Shown: one piece after another, positions 58,596-64,000 of the stretch
Layout of the letters: every line of letters starts with the position of its first letter
Position numbering within the stretch: the stretch's first letter is position 1
NCBI GenBank assembly: GCA_936432065.2
Contig: OW386287.2
Span: 189,409,729 to 189,473,728 of the forward strand
Origin: Rutpela maculata
Lineage: Eukaryota > Arthropoda > Insecta > Coleoptera > Cerambycidae
Length of the DNA: 64,000 nucleotides
Direction: 5' to 3'
Translations under genes and position numbers: made by a program
Notes under the pieces: generated by a model
What the model was told of the DNA's origin: nothing
The model's input: only the letters and a program-made list of their open reading frames with translations
Database searches by the model: none

Positions 58596-61037
58596 TAGTC
58601 CGGGGTCCAAGCACTCCAAACTCAAGATGACCTGTTCCGACATGACGTACAAATGTTGATATAAGTAATGAAGAGAGCATTACTTGGGGCACTAGAAAAC
58701 ACTTGTCGGATTAATTTTTGCTCTTGCGCAACTTCAGAAATCGCAAAAAAGATGGCGGATTGATAATTACAAAATTATGTTTTACAATGGTTATTCTCCA
58801 TTAAAAAAAAAACTATGTAACCTACCGATCTGATTTTTGGTATGTATATTCAGAAGATATACGTGATGCTAACTAAGCTATTGGTATTTTTGAAAAGAAT
58901 ATTTTTTTTGGAAAAAAATAATTAAAATTAAAAGGTTGATATTTACGTTTTAAAATTTCGATATGCGCACAACTATGTTAAATTTATGAAATTCTTATAT
59001 ACAATTGCTTACCAAATATAGTACATATATTGAAAAAGTTTTTTTAAAAAAGATCCCGTCGATACCGTATACAGTTTTTTGTTTATGATTTTTTTTGTGT
59101 CGCGTAATTATGCAGCATTAAAATAAAAATAGTTTACACGATAATTGGTACAGTGTAACAGTAAAAAGCACTATATTGTTCAATATAATTACAAATTTGA
59201 ATTACTTTATGTTAATAATACAACAAAACGAATGAAAGTAGTAGTCGGGCGTTGCCGATTGCGGCCACTCATTTAAAAAAATAATAATCGATACAAAGTG
59301 AATTGTGTGGCAATTGGCCATGCCCGAGTACAACTTCTATTCGTTTTTATATTGTTTAAGAAATAAAACATTAGTGAGAGATATTATTTTAGGTATTTAG
59401 CATATTTAATAGAAAGCAGAAAAGGGAGATATTTTAAATAAAACATTAATGTTGTACATTACGTAATTTTTGTGTATAACTATTTTTACATGTTAGTCAG
59501 AATCACTATCATTATGAAATGATGCATATTGCTTTTTCCCTTAAAACAATTTTCAGGAATAGCAGCACACGAGCACGCAATTGAATACCACTCACAAGAA
59601 CATTTTGTGTCGCATTTTATCTTACAGTTGCACTTTTCAATTTAAGTTCAGATAAACTTTTTTTGTCGATATTATCGGTACCAGCTCCTGATTTCCAATT
59701 CTGCATCCAAAATTTTGTGCAAGAGGTAATTTGAATGACGGTTCACAACACTGTAGGGAGCGTAAATAACTTAAAATTATTTTACCTTTTAATAACTTTC
59801 AAACGTATACATATAATACATTTGTAAAGTTGACGTGTATGTACATTGAAGATATTTGCAAAAAACTGATGTGGGGGGTGTAAGATGAGTAATGGAATAC
59901 ATTAAGACAGACAGATTTTGGAATTTTTCTCTGTTTGTCTGCTTGTCTGTTTGAACGCGCATCACGCAGAAACTACTTAACCAATGAGGTTCATCTAAGC
60001 TTGGAGTAACATTTAGTTCTTATTTCATCGAAATCGGCCTAGACTAAGCCAAGTTTTATGAAAATCGGTCTAGTAGAACAGGAGATACAGCTTGATCTCT
60101 ACAATAAGCGTATTTGCACGGCATAAACTTTTAAGATTAAACTTCTGTAATATTCCAGAGTACTCTGGAATATTCCATAAAATTTGTGAGTTTTCTGAAA
60201 TATTCCAGAATGGTGATTCTACCTCAAACGTCGTTTATAAAGAAGCTTTTTAGTCAATTTCAAAATTCCACGCGAACGTAACCGCGGGCATAGCTAGTAA
60301 ATAATAAATATGAAGCGCAAAAATAATCAATCGATTTAAACAATCAAACACAAATAGTTTTTATAATGTTAAAATGTTAAGACAAATAACTTCAGACTAT
60401 ATACATAAGTGTACATACGCCTAGTAAACATAAACATACCAGCTAATTCCACTGTAAACTGTTTTCATGCGCTTTATGAATTTTGGGAGAGCTGTCGCCT
60501 TTATTACGTGCGCCGCATCATGCACCCATTTTAAAAATTCACAACTCGAATACTATATGCAATATCAACTTAGTTCTTGTCTTAAAAACATTTTCAATAT
60601 ATTGGGTATGTTTTTTAGCATAGCTTGTACACAAAAAATTTAAAATTGAAGTACTTGCTCGTATGTCGAAATTCTTACTACAATATTTTATAGTTACAGA
60701 TTTCATATTTTTTCCCAAAAAACTAAACATATTTAAACAATGCCATCGAGCCTCATCCAAGCGCCTATGTCTTTAGTGTATACTATTAAAAAATTAGATG
60801 CACTCATAGTTTCCTTTACAGGACGTGTTATGTATTAAAAAACATTTTTTTAGGAATTATCATTTCTTCTCTTTTCTTATAATTTAAGAAGTTATGCAAG
60901 AGCTGATAAGAATCCGACGAGTCATTTCTGATGTCCTATATAACCCTTTTTGCAAATCTGAAGTTAAAAAATGTACGTCATGTCGGAACAGGTTACTTGG
61001 AATTTAGAGCGATTTCGTACTGTTGGACCCCAGACTA
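58596..61037 (-). mobile_element. TAGTC-ended TIR transposon, copy 2 (inverted, no SINE)
   Basis: 2,442 bp, the reverse complement of the element at 31,600-34,728 along its length, beginning TAGTCCGGGGTCCAAGC and ending GACCCCAGACTA. The 3-bp flanks are TCA on both sides (58,593-58,595 and 61,038-61,040). It lacks both 5S SINEs and has extra sequence of about 130 bp near 59,880-60,030 that includes a short 'tgtttgtctgcttgtctg' tract. Confidence 0.88.
59500..59770 (-). pseudogene. C-terminal remnant of the XPG-like protein, copy 2
   Basis: Minus-strand counterpart of 32,657-32,995: GNQELVPI and the Cys-rich tail CDTKCSCEWYSIACSCA, with a similar internal stop. It lacks the PTEDAFQQH part, which is deleted here. 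Confidence 0.6.
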
Positions 61038-61091
61038 TCAGTTATTATCAGCATGTACTATGATTTTTCTAGTTTTAGTTTGCAGCTTTCC

Positions 61092-61133
61092 CCTCCTCTC
61101 TCTCTCTCTCTCTCCCTCTCTCTCTCTCTCTCG

Positions 61134-61168
<35 letters not shown>

Positions 61169-61170
61169 CT
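61092..61170. repeat. (CT)n microsatellite
   Basis: About 80 nt of CT repeats with few interruptions. The Ser/Leu-rich frames over it are artefacts. Confidence 0.95.
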
Positions 61171-61844
61171 TGGTAAGTGTGTTGGATTTCTTCTTTAGAC
61201 ATGTCCCCAGTTTTTCATTTCGAACTTTCTATCCTTTTTGTTATTGTTTTTTCTGCTAGTAATTCCTCCTATGGCTTTTATGTATATATAGACCAGGAAC
61301 CCGCCGACCACTAATTGGGTGTCATAGGTTTACTCCCAAAATGTGTGAATTGTTGTTAATTTGGGGGAGTAGAGCACAGAAATGACCATGCCAGCCCTTT
61401 TTTTGGAGGCAGGGGCGTACGGCAGGCCCCCAAAGGTGTAAGAAATATGACTTGTAAAAGTAAAAAAAAAAGTCAACAAATAAGTCATAGGTTTACGCAT
61501 GGGGGTTGGAGGGATTTCTTAATTTACCTCCAAAAATCATGAGTCGCATTTTCCGGAAATCGGCAATTTTCAGAAGCGGATAAGTCGAGAACGGTTGAAG
61601 ATAGAAATTTTTTGTTAAGTGAAAAATACAGGAAATTTTGTCAGCTTTCAAAAAGGTAAGAATAATTTTTTCTCAACGACCAATAGTTATCGAGTTATAA
61701 GCGAAAAACCAAAAAAAGGTGAAATTTAGGGCCTTCCGGAAGTCCCCCCCCCCCCCACCGCGAGGCTCATCTCCTAGGGTCGGGGACTTTTAGTATGTTT
61801 ACTTCTAATTACCCCAAACCCATCCCTGAAGTCAAAAATTCTGC
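61171..61844. other. No gene recognised
   Basis: Moderately GC-rich text with a poly-C tract (61,745-61,758). Repeat-like but unassigned. It may be the 3' flank of the LINE below. Confidence 0.4.
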
Positions 61845-62060
61845 CGCCCTCCATGTAGTCTATAATAATTTGTTGACTGAACTAATAGCTTTGTCTCGTC
61901 TCTCCATTTTTCTTCCAAGGTCCTTATGGTGTTGTACATGTGATCGTCCGTTGATCTTTCTTTGATGAATGCTGTCTGGTAGTTTCCCAGTGTATTTCTC
62001 TAGCTGTTCGAGAAGAGATTGTGCGTAGTATTTGTGTCCTGTGCTGCAGAGTGTGAATCT
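61845..62060 (-). pseudogene. LINE reverse-transcriptase fragment (finger region)
   Basis: The minus strand reads NYQTAFIKERSTDDHMYNTI then RTLEEKWRDETKLL, the RT block usually written EYQxGFRxGRSTxDQIFTLRQ...EK (established for RTE/Jockey-like LINEs). Only this segment remains. Confidence 0.65.
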
Positions 62061-62341
62061 TCAGTAAACATACTACATATTGTATGCAATATGAATAAAA
62101 TCGTATTTTAGGGTGTTTTTCAATTTTTACGTGTATTTCAGAATAATTGATCAGTGCAACGTAGTAATTATATGAAATGAAACTTAAACAAATTGTAAAG
62201 TAAGGAAAGTGCAGTAGCTTGTACATTTTCTCTAACTCTTGCCAAGCTCAAGAAATTCGTTGAGATGTTTCTTATTTGTAATAGTGACATAATTCTTTTA
62301 AGGTCCTTAGAACAGTACTTTGACACGTGAGCCGTTCTCAG

Positions 62342-62629
62342 TAGTGATGGGCGATATATCACGAACTGTGATTTAATCACTGATATTAAGAAATCACAGG
62401 TAACGACTGTTAGTAAAGTTGGCAGAAAAGCGTGACGTGATCACGACTTTCCTTCCGTATTTCGTTCCCTTGCCGTGGTTCAACCAAGACCAATATAATA
62501 ATTAACAATTTCTCCCGTACATCGTATTATGAAAATCGTGATCACATCACGTTTTAAATTCACTGATATAAGAAAATCACAGTAACGATTTACGTTGTGA
62601 TTGAAAAATCACGATATCGCCCATCACTA
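62342..62629. mobile_element. hAT MITE with perfect 8-bp duplication
   Basis: 288 bp with TIRs TAGTGATGGGCGATAT / ATATCGCCCATCACTA and exact GTTCTCAG duplications (62,334-62,341 and 62,630-62,637). The interior has further inverted copies of the 'atcacgatt' / 'aatcgtgat' type. 8-bp duplication plus this TIR is hAT style. Confidence 0.93.
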
Positions 62630-62637
62630 GTTCTCAG

Positions 62638-64000
62638 TAGTAATGCCTTACATAAATCCGTGTCTATAGTGGAGGGCATATAGCGCTTTTGAATAGATTT
62701 TATCACAAAAGAAATTTGCAATCAGATTTGTTAATTAATTTTCCTTTTCAATTATTTTTTAAGGTGTCTAGACTGTGTATTTTTCTCTATGGGAATATCA
62801 GGTTTCTTCCCTACGCCCAGAGTGAAGGAAATAAAAAAAAGTTGATTACAATAATTAACACACATTAATGATCTATTGTTTTATGTATTGAATCCAGACA
62901 TGCAACTGTTATCGAGCTGTATGCTTCGAACTCTCTTTCGTTTGGCAGCTTATATAGTCGTTAAAAGTAAATATAGGCAGCATTATAGCAAAATAAAAAT
63001 TAAATAAATAGGCAATAAAGTTGGAAAGAATACATTTATATACGACAAACTTTTTATTTCTTTCCCCAAAAGTATTTGTTTTATATAAAGAATTTATTTA
63101 TATGAAAGAAGAATACTTGAATCAAGACATTATCTTGCGTATAGCTGAAGCAATCGCATTTGTGAGCGACGTTGAGAGGCAAGGAGTGCAGAACCCAGAG
63201 CCGGATTTAACTATATATTGTTCGCTCGTTTACTTTTTATAATATTACACTTACAATACCCCCCCCCCCAAAGTACTGCTATGAATTGGTAACAAAACTT
63301 ACTAAATTACTAAAACTATTTTCACAAACACAGTACCAAATAAAAAATATAAAGTAATTATCGAATTATATCTTCACCCCGACAGTATAAGCTCGACTGC
63401 GATATCTCTAACTGCGGTCCTGATTAAACAACACACTCATAATGTATACTCCTACAGGCCACGTCAGATAGCCGACATCGAATGGCCAGTATCTTCTCTC
63501 TTACTTAATGAAAAAGTGGAGTAAAGACGGGAGATCTAGTTGCCGCCTATTTCAGTCTTCTCGCCCCCATAACGGCTCGCTATTAAGATTACTTCAACTA
63601 TACTTTTAAGTCAAGAAAACAATTTAGATTTCTTTTTCTACAAACACTGTTAAAAGAAGTATTTTTCTTAACATTCGTTCTCAGTGTTAAAAATTACATT
63701 TTATAACACCAGTCACAGTTAAAAGAGGTTTATTTTGAACACCAGTCTTGGAAGTGAATTTATTACTTTAGTGCTTTGATTGCAAATTTCTAATGCAAGT
63801 GATGTTTCTGTCTTAGTAATTCCTGTATCGACCTTTTCGCATTTCTAAAAAATATTCTGCAGGTCGGTTCAAGTCTTATTAAGACTATTTAGCCCCTTCC
63901 CTGTCCAGCTCAACCGGTTTTGCTAAGGTCTCAAGGCAATCTTTTAGCATTTTGAAGCGTGTTTTTACTGCTTCCAGAGCTTTGAGAGCTGCTTGGCAGT
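62638..64000. other. No gene recognised
   Basis: AT-rich. The plus frame 63,021-63,242 lacks motifs. At the right edge the minus strand is open with CQAALKALEAVKTRF then MLKDCLETLAKPVEL, a helix-like segment that might be the end of a gene or retroelement ORF continuing outside the window. Confidence 0.35.

Noticed and set aside
60539..60760. 73-aa minus ORF
   Set aside because: Lies in the long imperfect TIR of the transposon copy and is matched by non-coding sequence in the other arm.
31600..61037. A 29-kb giant composite transposon bounded by the two inverted copies
   Set aside because: Each copy has its own complete ends and different 3-bp duplications, so they are independent insertions.
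61023..61259. Ser/Leu-rich ORFs
   Set aside because: They translate the (CT)n microsatellite.
63021..63242. 73-aa ORF near the right edge
   Set aside because: No recognisable domain or splice structure; not distinguishable from chance.

Overview
This is a repeat-saturated, AT-rich stretch of an insect nuclear genome. A beetle is a plausible guess from the repeat load, but the order cannot be proven from this sequence. The only convincing host gene is the first coding exon of a peptide GPCR, best matched to the myosuppressin receptor (13,075-13,592, + strand). It is preceded by a good 3' splice site and followed by a GTGAGT donor. No later exon is visible, so the rest of the window is probably a very large intron or intergenic DNA filled with transposable elements. 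I see no tRNA gene, no intact rRNA gene, no CRISPR array and no prokaryotic feature.

Layout. 0-13 kb: a decayed mariner-type (DUF4817-like) transposase, several copies of a Helentron-type INE (HINE/DINE-like, with GTCT microsatellite), one of which carries a Penelope-like element with a 14-bp target duplication, a LINE fragment holding a MITE, and an old 5S-rRNA-like SINE. 13-18 kb: the GPCR exon, a 5'-truncated LINE with an uninterrupted reverse-transcriptase frame and a 10-bp target duplication, and a 5S-derived SINE. 18.5-24.4 kb: a degenerate repeat block holding a CACTCAAAG-ended element and a 2.4-kb long-TIR transposon encoding an XPG/FEN1-like protein with a Cys-rich tail. 24-31 kb: a THAP-domain remnant, a minisatellite, a HINE split by a double-hairpin repeat, and a 1.75-kb foldback. 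31.5-36.4 kb: a hAT (CGGBP1-like) pseudogene with three layers of nested insertions. 37-41 kb: a second mariner-type pseudogene and tandem double-hairpin units. 41-50 kb: a LINE tail, foldbacks, small MITEs, a second THAP-like exon, a second HINE family, and a tRNA-derived SINE split by a 1.4-kb nested insertion. 50-57 kb: a third nuclease-family element, a degenerate minisatellite, and a gypsy pol flanked by LTRs in inverted orientation. 58.6-64 kb: an inverted second copy of the 31.6-kb transposon, a LINE fragment, and a hAT MITE with a perfect 8-bp target duplication.

The most interesting signal is a set of TIR transposons with termini 5'-TAG(G/T)C...CTA-3' and 3-bp target duplications, the larger ones with long TIRs (21,591-23,973; 31,600-34,728; 58,596-61,037; and a 212-bp MITE at 42,881-43,092). 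The three larger ones carry remnants of one protein family with EAD-, SPDTDV- and GCDTTS-like motifs plus a Cys-rich tail. Two insertion boundaries are supported by sequence in this window: an empty paralogous site and an interrupted host ORF. The mini-element has a near-empty counterpart. The two inverted copies of one family also give empty sites for two 5S-SINE insertions.
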